Positions 25,156-35,368 of a stretch of 64,000 bases of DNA are shown here, one piece after another. The position numbers and the translations under genes are program-made. Source of the DNA: Planctomycetota bacterium. GTDB taxonomy: Bacteria; Planctomycetota; PLA2; JAEUHO01. The stretch covers positions 124,001 through 188,000 of the forward strand of contig JACKGW010000005.1 of assembly GCA_020631815.1 (NCBI GenBank), given 5' to 3'. The notes under the pieces were generated by a model, which ran no database searches, was not told the DNA's origin, and saw only the letters and a list, made by a program, of their open reading frames with translations. Positions within the stretch are counted from its first letter, which is position 1. The number at the start of each line of letters is the position of its first letter.

Positions 25156-28100
25156 ATGCGCTGGTTCTGGCTGCTTGTGCTGGTCGGCGTGAGCGTAGGA
25201 GCTTGGTTGGTCCTGCGACCGGCGGAGGACCGCCCGCCGGAGGTTGGTGGTCTGGAGAGCTCCGAGCGCGAGGTGGACCCCGTTCAACCGTCGCTCGTAG
25301 GACAGGCCCCGACAGGAGCACCAGCTTCGCTGACGACCGGTCGCTATCCCTTCGAGGGCCGTGTCGTCGACGAGAGCGGCGCAGGGCTAGCCGACATCCC
25401 ACTCGACCTGACGCTCCAGCAGCGCGCCGGTTCGGGAGCCTCGCACGTGGGCATGCTGGCCAGGGCGTGGATTCTCCAGGCTCAGGACCTCGAACGGAAG
25501 CGCGTCGGTGGGCTACCGATCGAAGAGGTCGTCGGGACCCTCGTATCGGAGTCGGACGGGCACTTTGCGGGCACCGTCGACGTAGCAGGCAGCTATCGGG
25601 TTCGCGCACGTGTGGAACCACCCCTGGTCGGTGGCGCGGCGACGATCTACTTGGGTCAAAGCCCGTCGTTGACGCGTCCGGCGACCGTGGTCGTCAGCCG
25701 CTCCTCACCCCTGCACGGGCGCGTAGAGGACCACCGCGGACAGCCCCTCCAAGGCATCGTGAGCGCGTCCACCAAGGCATGGCGGGAGGTCGTCCCCACG
25801 ACGGAGGCCGGCGAGTTCGTCTTCGCGGGCGTGCCCGCCGGGGACCTGCAGATCGGCGTCCGGGTCCCAGGACGTGTCTATCGGCTGCTGACGGTGACGG
25901 CGCCGGTCGAGGCACCGGTCATCGTCGTCGTGCCGTCTGGCGATGGGGTACTCGAGGGCAAGATCACCACGGAAGACGGCCAAGCTGTCGCCGGCGCACT
26001 CCTGTCCGTCTACTGGGAGCTTGACGGCGACGCGCGCCTCGAGACCGTTGCCGTCACGGCGAATGACGGGACCTACGAGATCAGCGGCATTCCCCCCGGT
26101 CGCGTGTCGACGTTTTCAGCGGGAGCTGACGGGTTCATGCCAGCCGCCGGCGCGCCTGGACGCGCCGAGAAGCCGACCTTGGTGGTGTCCGGCGACGAAC
26201 GTCTGCGACTGGACATCCAGCTGGGTCGCGGCGCCACGCTCGAGGGCTACGTGACGTGGCAGGAAAGCGGTCAGCCCATCGCAGGTGCCCGCGTCGAGAT
26301 GTTCGGCTTCAACAGCTTCCTCGAGCCGACGTTCGCCATGACCGACGCGGATGGCGCGTACCGACTCGAGATGCTGACGGTCGGCAAGGGCGTCATCTTG
26401 GCGTCCTACGACGGAGGCTTCGACCCGAGCCTGGAACCCGCCCTGGCCAACGCGCGCGTCGCGCGCTTCGACGACGTGTCGACGGCCCACCGCGTACAGA
26501 TCCAAGCACCTGGTGAGGCGCTTCGTCGCGACTTGGTCTTGGCACGCGGCGTGGCGGTCCGTGGGCGCGTCGTCGATGCCGCAGAGCAGCCCGTGGCAGG
26601 CGCGGGCATCGAGGTGCAGAGGCATGGAACCTCGGGCTCGCTGTCCGCCCTGGGGATGGCGTTTCGACCCGATGGCACGAGTGCACGCAGCTTGGCGGAC
26701 GGCAGCTTCGAGGTCCGTGGCCTCGGGCCGCGCGTCGACCATGTCCTGACGGCAACCGTCCAGGGTGGCGTCGGCGTGCCATCCGCGCTCGTGGACACGA
26801 CCCAAGGTGACGTCGAGGGCGTCATCCTGCGCGTCGTCGCCGGTGCCCGCCTCGATGTGCAGGTCCTGGACACGGCAGGGCGTCCTGCCCCCAGTGCAGG
26901 CATCACCCTGTACGGCATGCCGAGCGGATACCGCGGACCTCTCGGCCTGCGCAGCGACGCGGAGGGGCGGTTCACGCTGGATGCGCTTCCCCCCGGGTCG
27001 TACGAGATCGGAGGCAGTCACGACGGCGCCAAGGGCCGACTCGTCGTCGCCGATCTCGCCCTCGGCGAGCATCGCACGGAGCTCGTCCTCCAGCTTGCCG
27101 CACCTCGTGTCGTGGCAGGGCATGTCCTTGGAGCGGACGGTCGCGCCGTGGCTGGGCTGGCGCTGCGGATGCAGTCGAGCATGCGACCGGGCGTCCTGCT
27201 GCGCACCACCACGGACGAGGAGGGGGCGTTCCGCTTCGAGGCCGAGCACGAAGGAGTCGCCGAGATCCTGACGCGCGATGGCCAGGTGCTGGCGCGCGTT
27301 ACGCCACCGGCACACGACGTCGAGATTCGGCATGAGCCGCCGCGCACGTGGCATTTGCGCGGTACCGTGCAGATGGTCGACGGCTCCGTCGTCACCCGTG
27401 CTTCCTTGCGCGTGTACTACGGAGACGATGGCACGTCGGACGGCTTCACCGTCCGGGACGGTGTCTTCGATCTCGAAGTCCGCGCGGCGGGTGCCATGCG
27501 CATCCATGTGGAGCGCGCGCGCAAGCAGGAGGGCCCGATCGGATTCACCCCCGTCTGGATCTCCGTGGAGGACGTGGATCAGCCGCTCGAGATCCGTCTC
27601 GATGTCGGCGACTCCGTGGAGGGTCGCGTCATCGACTCCGCGGGAGCAGCGGTTCCGGACGTCGAGATCTCCGTGAATGGGGAACGGCTGACCCAGTCCG
27701 GCCCGGACGGTTCGTGGCGTGTGGGGGGCTTGGGCGCGGATGCCGTCCTGGTGTCGTGGGCGCCGCCCCCGCCGTTCGCCCCTCCCACGCCGCGCTTGGT
27801 GCGTGCGGGTGATGGACCGCTGGAGATCGTTCTCGCTGCGGGAGCGACGCTTCGCGGACGCGTCGTCGTGGCGGGAGGCGCGCCGCCGGAGCCGACCATG
27901 GTGTCGGCGAGCTGGGGTGCGCAGGGCCGCGTGGCGGGCGGAAAGGCGTACATCCGAGCAGAGCCAGGTGGTGCCTTCGCCTTTCGTGCGCTGCCGCCGG
28001 GCATCCGTGTGGACGTGCGTGCCGCAGTCCTCGGGTCGCGTGCTGCGGAGCTGGGCTACGCAGGCGCTTGGGTCCGTGGGCTGCCGAGCGATGCGACCGA

Positions 28101-28881
28101 TGTCGAGGTGCCTCTGGTTCTGCAAGCCGCAATCGAGGGTACGACTGTCGACAAGAGCGGGAAGCCACTGGGGGGCGTACACATCTTTCCCGTCGAGTTG
28201 CTCCCCGGCGTCCTTCCGCCTGCACCGAGCGACGACCAAGGCCACTTCCACATTCACGGCCTGCTTCCCGGAGCGCAGAGCTTCTACATCCGGCGGGAGG
28301 GAGTGCAGCACCTCGTCACGATCGAGCTCCAGGCACCCGCGGCCGGTGTCCGTGTCGTGCTCGACGACTTGGGGACGATCGCGGGCCGTGTGACGGGAGG
28401 CGACGTCCTCGAAGGAGCTTCGATCGCCTGCCTGGACGATGCCCGCGACGGCAGGGCCCGTGCCCTGCTCATGGGGCGGTGCGAAGCCGACGGTACCTTC
28501 AAGCTGGAAGGACTCCCCGTGGGTCGCTCATGGACGCTGCTGGCCATGTCGGCCACCGAGGCCCGCTGCGCCCGCGTCGAGGGCGTGGCCACGGGTTCCT
28601 CTGGCGTGGAGATTCCGCTCCTCCACGGGCATGCCATCGAGGGTCGCGTGACGTGGGAAGGCCAGCCTGTCCGCCATGCGCAAGTGCGTTTCACGTCTGC
28701 GTCCTGGATAGGCACGGCCTTCACCGCATCCGACGGGACGTTCCGCTCTCCCGGTCTGCCCGCAGGCACCTACGACGTGACCGCGCACGAGCGGATGACC
28801 TACTTCGCAACCCACACCCAAGAGGGCGTCTCCGCCGGCACGCGGGGCTTGGTCATCGAGCTGGCTCCGGGGGCACGCTAG
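25156..28881 (+). CDS. 1241-aa signal-anchored protein with many carboxypeptidase-regulatory-like repeats
   Basis: A signal anchor at residues 3-21, the linker motif PSLVG, then roughly a dozen modules of about 85-95 residues. Each has the CarboxypepD_reg-like pattern 'G.V.D..G.P..GA.V.......TD.DG.F....L.PG.Y' (examples: FEGRVVDESGAGLADIPL, GRVVDAAEQPVAGAGIEV, GRVIDSAGAAVPDVEISV, GRVTWEGQPVRHAQVRF). Such folds occur in surface and transport-associated proteins; no catalytic residues are evident. AGGAGG at 25141-25146 selects ATG 25156 over an out-of-frame ATG at 25149. A second, broken copy follows directly at 28882; over the last 290 residues the first 40 are identical between the copies. 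Confidence 0.85.
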   Translation: MRWFWLLVLVGVSVGAWLVLRPAEDRPPEVGGLESSEREVDPVQPSLVGQAPTGAPASLTTGRYPFEGRVVDESGAGLADIPLDLTLQQRAGSGASHVGMLARAWILQAQDLERKRVGGLPIEEVVGTLVSESDGHFAGTVDVAGSYRVRARVEPPLVGGAATIYLGQSPSLTRPATVVVSRSSPLHGRVEDHRGQPLQGIVSASTKAWREVVPTTEAGEFVFAGVPAGDLQIGVRVPGRVYRLLTVTAPVEAPVIVVVPSGDGVLEGKITTEDGQAVAGALLSVYWELDGDARLETVAVTANDGTYEISGIPPGRVSTFSAGADGFMPAAGAPGRAEKPTLVVSGDERLRLDIQLGRGATLEGYVTWQESGQPIAGARVEMFGFNSFLEPTFAMTDADGAYRLEMLTVGKGVILASYDGGFDPSLEPALANARVARFDDVSTAHRVQIQAPGEALRRDLVLARGVAVRGRVVDAAEQPVAGAGIEVQRHGTSGSLSALGMAFRPDGTSARSLADGSFEVRGLGPRVDHVLTATVQGGVGVPSALVDTTQGDVEGVILRVVAGARLDVQVLDTAGRPAPSAGITLYGMPSGYRGPLGLRSDAEGRFTLDALPPGSYEIGGSHDGAKGRLVVADLALGEHRTELVLQLAAPRVVAGHVLGADGRAVAGLALRMQSSMRPGVLLRTTTDEEGAFRFEAEHEGVAEILTRDGQVLARVTPPAHDVEIRHEPPRTWHLRGTVQMVDGSVVTRASLRVYYGDDGTSDGFTVRDGVFDLEVRAAGAMRIHVERARKQEGPIGFTPVWISVEDVDQPLEIRLDVGDSVEGRVIDSAGAAVPDVEISVNGERLTQSGPDGSWRVGGLGADAVLVSWAPPPPFAPPTPRLVRAGDGPLEIVLAAGATLRGRVVVAGGAPPEPTMVSASWGAQGRVAGGKAYIRAEPGGAFAFRALPPGIRVDVRAAVLGSRAAELGYAGAWVRGLPSDATDVEVPLVLQAAIEGTTVDKSGKPLGGVHIFPVELLPGVLPPAPSDDQGHFHIHGLLPGAQSFYIRREGVQHLVTIELQAPAAGVRVVLDDLGTIAGRVTGGDVLEGASIACLDDARDGRARALLMGRCEADGTFKLEGLPVGRSWTLLAMSATEARCARVEGVATGSSGVEIPLLHGHAIEGRVTWEGQPVRHAQVRFTSASWIGTAFTASDGTFRSPGLPAGTYDVTAHERMTYFATHTQEGVSAGTRGLVIELAPGAR

Positions 28882-30762
28882 GTGGATCGCGCAGGGGTCG
28901 TGGTCTTGGGGTTCGTGGTGCTCGGCGCGGCGTGGTGGCTACTCCAAGCCCGAGAGCAAGGACCTGCGGCGATCGATCCGGATGCGCCGCTTTCGACCCG
29001 CGAGCCCGAGCTGGCCCCGTCGCTTGCTGGCCGGTCGGTCGCCGCCGGGCCTGCGACCACGCGCGCCTTCCGGCATGCGTTGGGCGGCACTGTGGTGAAC
29101 CAAGGGGGTGCGCCCGTTCCTGGATGCACGGTTCTCGTGCGCGCCCAACAGCGGGCCACGCCGCGCACGGGGCCCGGCGCAGCCGCCAAGGCGCAGTGGG
29201 AGCGCATCGAGGCCTACCTTGACGAGGTCGAGACAGGCAACGTGGCCGAGCTGGAGCTCCTTGCCACGCTCACGACGGACGACGACGGCCGCTTCCAGGG
29301 CATGAGCCCTGTTCGTCCGGTTCAGGTCGAAGCGCGACCGGGATCGCCGTACCTTCCCCGCCTAGGCGGGTTCGTGCTCGATCCGCCGCCGGCAGCGAAT
29401 GACGACATGCGCTTGGTCGTCTCCGAGGGCGTGAAGCTGACGGGACGGGTCGTGGATTCCGCAGGCGCGCCGCTTGTCGCGCGCGTGCGCGCATCCACCT
29501 ACTTCTGGCGAGACGACGTCATGTCGGGGGAGGACGGTGTGTTCCGCTTCCCTGGCGTGCCCCGAGATGTGCTGGAGCTGCGCGTTCGGTTCGCGGGTCG
29601 GGAGGTGCGGGGATTCCGCATCGAGACGCCCGGCGAAGGCGAGGTCGTGCTTGTCGTTCCCGTGGGCGAAGCGCGCGTCGAGGGCAGGGTGACGGGACCG
29701 GCGGGGGAGCCGATCCAGGGCGCGCGGGTGGTCTTGGACGTGAGCGTCGAGGGAGCCCCCGCGCGGACGGTGCATGTGTCGACACGTACGGATGCCACGG
29801 GCGGATTCACCTTGGAGCAGCTGCCGCCCTCCAGCGTGCGTGCCCTTCGTCTTGGACACGACGCCTACCTGCCGTACGTCTTGGCGCCGGGACGCGGTGA
29901 CGAGCCAGCGGTATCGATCGACGACGCGAGGACGACCGCATTCGACGTCCGGATGCGGCGCGGCTCGACGGTTCGCGGCCGTGTGACGTGGGCAGATGAC
30001 GGTACGCCCGCTGTGGGGGCCGCCGTGCGGTTGGTTCCCGAGGGCAGCGCGGCCGCGGATCCGGCCACCGCCATCACGGATGCGGACGGTCGTTTCGAGC
30101 TGGTCAACCTGGAAGCGTTGCGAGGCCTGCTTCTCGCGACGCACGTCCAGGGGTACATGGCCGAGGTCGAGGCCGTCTTGACGTCCCGCGCGGTCGGCAA
30201 GGTTGCCCCACCGGAGCACCTCACGGTGGTCACCGAGCAGGATGACCACGTCGTGGAGCGGGACCTCAAGCTCGTTCGCGGACGATGCATCTCGGGTCGC
30301 GTGGTCGACGGAGCTGGCGCCCCCCTGGCGGGCGCCGCACTGACGCTCGACCACACCGACGCGGGGGAGGCGCTGCTGACGTGGCGCGGTCGTGGAGGCG
30401 AACCCGAGCCGGAGACCGTGTCCGCCGAGGACGGGAGCTTTGCACTCTGCGGTGTGGCCCCGCGCGTCGACCATCGACTGCGCGCCACGGCAGCGGGTCG
30501 CGCCGAGGCGCGGGTCGGGCCGTTGGACACGACCAGCGAGGACCTACAGGGCGTCAACGTCGTCCTCTGGTCAGGAGCGTCCATCATCGGCCATGTCCTC
30601 GACGTCGACGGGACGCCGGTCTCCGACGCGACGCTGCACATCCGCGGCGTCGCGACCCGACAACAATCGGTGCGATTGGAACAGTGGCGCCTTCCGAGGT
30701 CACGGTCTTTTACGCCACGACTCGTACGCTGCAGGAGCGAGCGCGGGGGCGCGTCACCATGA
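28882..30762 (+). pseudogene. 5' part of a broken paralogue of the 1241-aa protein
   Basis: It starts at a GTG right after the preceding TAG. 626 codons are open: a signal anchor (residues 4-24), the linker motif APSLAGRS, then CarboxypepD_reg-like modules colinear with residues 1 to about 590 of the protein at 25156. Similarity stops near HIRGVATR (about 30655). The last 35 or so residues (basic, SRSFTPRLVRCRSERGGASP) look like an out-of-frame read-through tail. The matching C-terminal part reappears in frame at 31698-32633 about 1.1 kb later. A truncated, still anchored protein could be made, but the simplest reading is a decaying gene copy. Confidence 0.65.
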
Positions 30763-31697
30763 CGGCGTGGGTTCCTGGATCTCAGCAGGCCCGGGTGCAG
30801 GCGGCATCTGTTGGCGTTCGTACCACGGTCCTGGTCGCCAGTGCGGTCGATGCGCGGCGCTCCGCCGCGGAGAATTTCTCGCGCCCGCCGATCCGCGGCA
30901 GGCGTCAGGCGCTGCGAGGACGCGAACCGACAGCGCGGGCCGCTTCGCCGCTTCGAGGCGTGCTGCTGGCATTTTCCTCAACGCCCGTGGAAACTTTGGC
31001 GCCTTGCCGCGTCGTGGCGCCGACGAGGACGTCCGCCGTCTTCGGCCCTCCGCCGTCGACACGTGCAGAATTGTCATTGCACGTCCTAAGCCTATGTCAC
31101 GGGCGGGCTCCGCCTCCACGGGAACCGACGGCGTCAAGCACACGATTGATGTTGGGTTCCACGACCTTCAAACTACCAAAAATCATCTCCTTGCACCTCA
31201 TGGTGCAGAACACGACGTCTTCGGCGGGGCTTTCGCGGCGGCTCCCTACGGTAGTCCTGCAGGTCGCGCGAAGGACTCGTCATTCGACTCGAGTCTAGCT
31301 GGAATTGGTTGGCGGTCAGGTGCAGGACCCGTCATCCGCCACCGGGCTCAGCGGCGTCTCGGTGCTGGTCGAGGCGCGCAGGCCGTGACGACCGATGCAG
31401 ATCGTTGGACGGCTCATGGCGTGTTCGCGGACCGCGGTTCGTGACCTGGATGTCTGCCGCTGCCGTGGTCAGCACCGCCTGATAATGGTGGGTCGGTGAG
31501 AGCGAATTATCGACGTAACCGACAGTCTACACGGGCACCACGCTCTACAGCCGTGTGACGCTGCCAGGTGACGCGACGCCGCCTCCGTGTCGCATCAAGC
31601 GAATTAGCCTTCCCGCGGTGGGCAGCCGCGCTGGTCATGGCCGTACCAGGTCAGGGCCGACGGGCGCTTTGCCTCATGGGACTCCCCATAGAAACGG
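30763..31697. other. Degenerate coding remnant inside the broken paralogue
   Basis: About 0.9-1.0 kb with no frame open throughout, visibly lower GC in places (for example around 31500-31550) and stops in all frames. The distance between the flanking similar parts (about 1.1 kb) nearly equals the matching distance in the intact 1241-aa gene. Fragments still look like module pieces (SGAFRGHGLL near 30685, ADGRFASWDS near 31665), in different frames. Decay by substitutions and indels, or poor sequence quality, fits better than an insertion. No insertion sequence was seen. Confidence 0.55.
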
Positions 31698-32633
31698 GCG
31701 TACGTCCGAGCAGAGCCAGGTGGTGCCTTCGCCCTGCGTGCGCTGCCGCCGGGCATCCGCGTGGACGTCCGTGCCGCAGTCCTCGGGTCGCGCGCTGCGG
31801 AGCTTGGCTACGCAGGCGCCTGGGTCCGTGGGCTGCCGAGCGATGCGACCGATGTCGAGGTGCCCCTGGTTCTGCAAGCCGTGATCGAGGGTACGGCTGT
31901 CGACGAGAACGGGAAGCCTCTGGCTGGCGTACGCATCTTCCCGGTCGAGTCGCTCCCCGGCGTCCTTCCGCCTGCGCCGAGTGACGACCAAGGGCACTTC
32001 CACATTCACGGCCTGCTTCCCGGAACGCAACGCTTCTACGTCCGGCGCGAGGGAATGCAGCACCTCGCGACGATGGAGCTCAAGGCACCCGCGGTCGGTG
32101 TCCGTGTGGTGCTCGACAGCTTGGGGACAATCGCCGGTCGCGTAACGGGAACGGACGACCCGAACGGGATCCTGATCGTCTGTCTTGGCGACGCGCGCGA
32201 CGGACAGGCGCAGGCGCTCCTCGCCGTCTCGTGCGCGGCCGACGGTTCCTTTCGGATCGAAGGCCTCCCGCGTGGCCGCGCGTGGACGCTCCTGGCCTCT
32301 TCGCCCACGGGTGCGCATTGGGGCCGCATCGAAGGCGTGGAGGCCGGGGCTTCGGACGTCAAGCTCGCGCTTCGCGACGGACAGGTGATCGCCGGGCGCG
32401 TCACGTGGGAGGGTCGTCCCGTCCGCTTCGCGGCCGTGCACATCACATCGCCGACGTGGCATGGCTACGTCGCCACGGCGAACGACGGCACGTTCCGATC
32501 CACGGGCCTACCGCCAGGCTTCTATCGGGTACACGTGAGCGAGCGAAGCACCTACCTCGCAGAGCACGAGGTCGAAGGCGTCTCCGCCGGCACGCAGGGT
32601 CTGGTCATCGAGCTGGCGCCTGGCGCCCGCTAG
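31698..32633 (+). pseudogene. 3' part of the broken paralogue of the 1241-aa protein
   Basis: Open from 31692 after an in-frame TAG at 31689-31691; the first usable start is a GTG at 31761 giving 290 aa. That matches residues 952-1241 of the protein at 25156 residue for residue in length, and the first 40 residues are identical. It has three CarboxypepD_reg-like modules and ends with QGLVIELAPGAR, as the intact copy does. It has no signal anchor or ribosome-binding site, so even if translated it would stay in the cytoplasm. The sudden high DNA identity from about 31698 suggests recent duplication or gene conversion of the 3' end. Confidence 0.7.
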
Positions 32634-32668
32634 CGACGGGGCACGTTCGCCTCGTCTGGGGGCAGCGG

Positions 32669-35323
32669 TCAGCGCGTACCCGCCATGCGATGGGCGCGTG
32701 GGTAGTCGTGCTCGGCGGCGATGGAGGCGGCGACGTCGCGCGCTTCGTCGGTGCGGCCGACGGCTTCCAGGATCTCGGCGGCGTCGAGGGTGACGATCGC
32801 GTCCGCCTCGTCGCGGGAGAGGAGCTCGCGGGCGAGGGCGAGGGCGCGCTCGGGGAAGCCCTCGTCGAGCAGGTTGAAGGCGAGGAGCGCCGTGGCGTCG
32901 TCGCGGAGGCGGCGGGCCAGTACGTTGGCCGGGTCGAGCAGGGCGATGTCGCGGAAGCGCTCCCGGGCATCGGCGAGGCTTCCGCCCTGCCACGTCTCCA
33001 GCGCAGCGTGCAGCTCGCGACCCGCTTCGACTTCGCGCTCGAACTGTTCGTCCGGCGGAGCGTCGAGCAAGCTCGCGGGTTCGGAGTGGTGCTCGTGGAG
33101 CCAGGCGAACGTGGCGGCCGGGTCGTTGGCTTCGCGCCAGCCACTGCGCAGCTCGAGCAGCAGGCGGTCGTCGGTGTTGATCTCGCCGGGGCCTACGAGG
33201 TTGCGCATGCCCTCGCCGTCGAGGACGAGCATGGACAGCAGGCGCCCGGCGCTTCGCAGGCCTTGCTCGGCCAGCGGCGCTGCGCTGTCGCGGGCGATGA
33301 CCTCGCGCAGGCGCTCGAGCGAGAGCTCGAGCGGCGTGTTCGCGCCGACGAGCAGCGCCTCGCTGCCGATCAAGAAGAGGTACGGGTAGGGCACGGACGA
33401 CGAGAACGTCCGGAAGGCCAGGGCCAAGTCCTCGCGCACGAGGTGATAGAGCGGCATCCACTGCACGAGGAGGCCGTCCTCGGGTAGGCGCGCCATGGCG
33501 CCGCGCCACCAGTCCTGGCTGTAGAGCCACGCGCTGCCCGCCAGTGCCGGGTGGATGGGGTCGGACGAGAGCACGTCGAGAGGACGGTCTCCCTGCAGCA
33601 CGGCCCGCCGTCCATCGGCCACGATCAGCTCGGCCGAGCCCGGCAGGCCGCCGCCCACGTCGCGGAACCAGGAGGCGGCGTCGACGACGTTCTTCTCCAG
33701 CTCGTACACGACCAGGCTGGCCGGGTGGTGGCGCTCCGACGCTTGCGCGGTGTAGCCCGCGCCCAGGCCCACGAGTGCCACGTGCGGCGCGCGGTCGGAG
33801 CGGGCCTCGAAGAGCACCAGGGGCAGGTGGCCGAGCAGACCGAGGTGCAGCAGGTCGGTGGGGGCGGTGGAGGCTTCGTAGCTGCCCTCCACCCAGAACT
33901 CGATGCGCCCCTCCGCATCGCGCACGAGCGTGCTCGCCACCACGCCTTCGCGGGCATGGCGCGTCATGACGTCGTCGGGACGCCAGGCCGACGCGCTGTA
34001 GAGCTGGCCCACGCGGTCGATGGCGGCTTGGTCCGAGGGCAAGCGGAACACGGCGATGCCAACCACGAGCAGCCCGACGAGGGCCGTGACCGCGCGCGGG
34101 GTACCGCGCAGCGACAGCGCGCCCGCCACGAAAAGGACGCCGGCGGCGACGACGAGCGCGCCGGCCGTCCCGAACGCCGGGATGAGGACGAGGGCGGCCA
34201 CGAAGCCGCCGGCCGCGCCGCCCATGGCGTTGGCCGCCAGGAGGCCACCGCTCTCGCCGCCCGTTGCCGTGGTCGGCGGCTCACGGAGGCGCACCCACCA
34301 GGCCAAGAGCGCGGAGGCGGGTGCCACGGCTGGCAACACGAGCACGGTTGCGATGGCCGCGCGCCAGAGGAACAGCACCATGGGCGTGCCCGAGCTGTCC
34401 CACCAGGCGTCCGCCACGGCGTCGAGGACGGGAGCCAAGCACCACGGCGAGATGGCCACGAGCGCGCCCGCGATCCACGTCAGGAGGAAGATCGCGCGGC
34501 GCGGCGCGCGGGCGGCGCGCGGTCCGAACAGCCAGGTACCGAGGGCGATGCCGACCAAGTGCACGCCCAGCACCGCCGCGAAGACGGGGTAGGTCGCGCC
34601 GAGGTGTGGCGTGAGGCGTCGCATCCAGGCGACTTGCACGACCACGCCGACGGCGCCGGCAAGCGCCGAGGCCACGAGCAACGGGACTGCGCCCTCGTGA
34701 CGCACGAACGAGGTGACCGAGGGGGGCGTGGGCGTGCGCGGCGGGCGTTTCGCCTGCATGGCCAGCGAGAACGCGACCAGGGCGGCGCCCAGCTGCAGGA
34801 GCGAAGCGACGTGGACGGCGCCGCGGTTGCCCAGCGCCTCGAACGCGAACGTCGCGCCCACGACGATGCCCGTCACCGCGCCGAGGGTGTTCCACGCGTA
34901 GAGCCCCTTGAAGGCGCGGCCCGTCGACGCGGGGTCGGGGGCCAGGGCGCGCAGCGCGGCGGGCACGCTCGCGCCCCACGGGACGGCCACCACGGCCAAG
35001 AGCGCGGTGGCCATCGCCCACGCCGCGGGGCCCTCGGCACGCACGGCGATGCCGTCGAGCGCCGGGGGCACGAGGTAGCCGAGCACGGCTGCCACGACCT
35101 CGGCCGCGACAAGCACCGCGAACGGTCGGCCCGTGCGGTCGGCCAGTCGCCCGCCCAACCGTGCGCCGATGGCCATGCCGAGCAGGGCACCTGCGGCGAC
35201 GGCGGCGGCGGGAAGCGCACCAGCGCCCAGGAGGGGCGTCAGCAGGCGGAACCACGCGCTCTCGTGCAGCAGTGCGGCCGCGCCGGAGGCCAGCAGCACC
35301 AACGTGAGCGCGACACCGGGCAC
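32669..35323 (-). CDS. Fused MFS-like membrane / spermidine-synthase-like protein
   Basis: 884 aa from a GTG at 35323. Residues 1 to about 430 form some 12 or more membrane helices of the transporter-like half found in fused MFS/spermidine synthases. The next 230 residues are a Rossmann domain like polyamine aminopropyltransferases (HVALVGLGAGYTAQASER as motif I, VVYELEKNVVDAA, ELIVADGRRAV, then SSDPIHPALAGSAWLYSQDWW). The tail (about 750-884) is helical and TPR-like. Membrane-fused members are common, but few have proven substrates, so polyamine synthesis is not assured. It is convergent with the pseudogene and stands upstream of no obvious partner. Confidence 0.85.
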   Translation of the reverse strand: MPGVALTLVLLASGAAALLHESAWFRLLTPLLGAGALPAAAVAAGALLGMAIGARLGGRLADRTGRPFAVLVAAEVVAAVLGYLVPPALDGIAVRAEGPAAWAMATALLAVVAVPWGASVPAALRALAPDPASTGRAFKGLYAWNTLGAVTGIVVGATFAFEALGNRGAVHVASLLQLGAALVAFSLAMQAKRPPRTPTPPSVTSFVRHEGAVPLLVASALAGAVGVVVQVAWMRRLTPHLGATYPVFAAVLGVHLVGIALGTWLFGPRAARAPRRAIFLLTWIAGALVAISPWCLAPVLDAVADAWWDSSGTPMVLFLWRAAIATVLVLPAVAPASALLAWWVRLREPPTTATGGESGGLLAANAMGGAAGGFVAALVLIPAFGTAGALVVAAGVLFVAGALSLRGTPRAVTALVGLLVVGIAVFRLPSDQAAIDRVGQLYSASAWRPDDVMTRHAREGVVASTLVRDAEGRIEFWVEGSYEASTAPTDLLHLGLLGHLPLVLFEARSDRAPHVALVGLGAGYTAQASERHHPASLVVYELEKNVVDAASWFRDVGGGLPGSAELIVADGRRAVLQGDRPLDVLSSDPIHPALAGSAWLYSQDWWRGAMARLPEDGLLVQWMPLYHLVREDLALAFRTFSSSVPYPYLFLIGSEALLVGANTPLELSLERLREVIARDSAAPLAEQGLRSAGRLLSMLVLDGEGMRNLVGPGEINTDDRLLLELRSGWREANDPAATFAWLHEHHSEPASLLDAPPDEQFEREVEAGRELHAALETWQGGSLADARERFRDIALLDPANVLARRLRDDATALLAFNLLDEGFPERALALARELLSRDEADAIVTLDAAEILEAVGRTDEARDVAASIAAEHDYPRAHRMAGTR

Positions 35324-35368
35324 CCGAGGAACCTACGGTGCGCGGGGCACCGTGTCACGGGCGATCGC

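Noticed and set aside
25149..26024. ATG at 25149 with a nearby AGGAGG
   Set aside because: The frame gives an Arg/Gly-rich product with no signal anchor. The overlapping ATG at 25156 gives the clear paralogue with the expected anchor.
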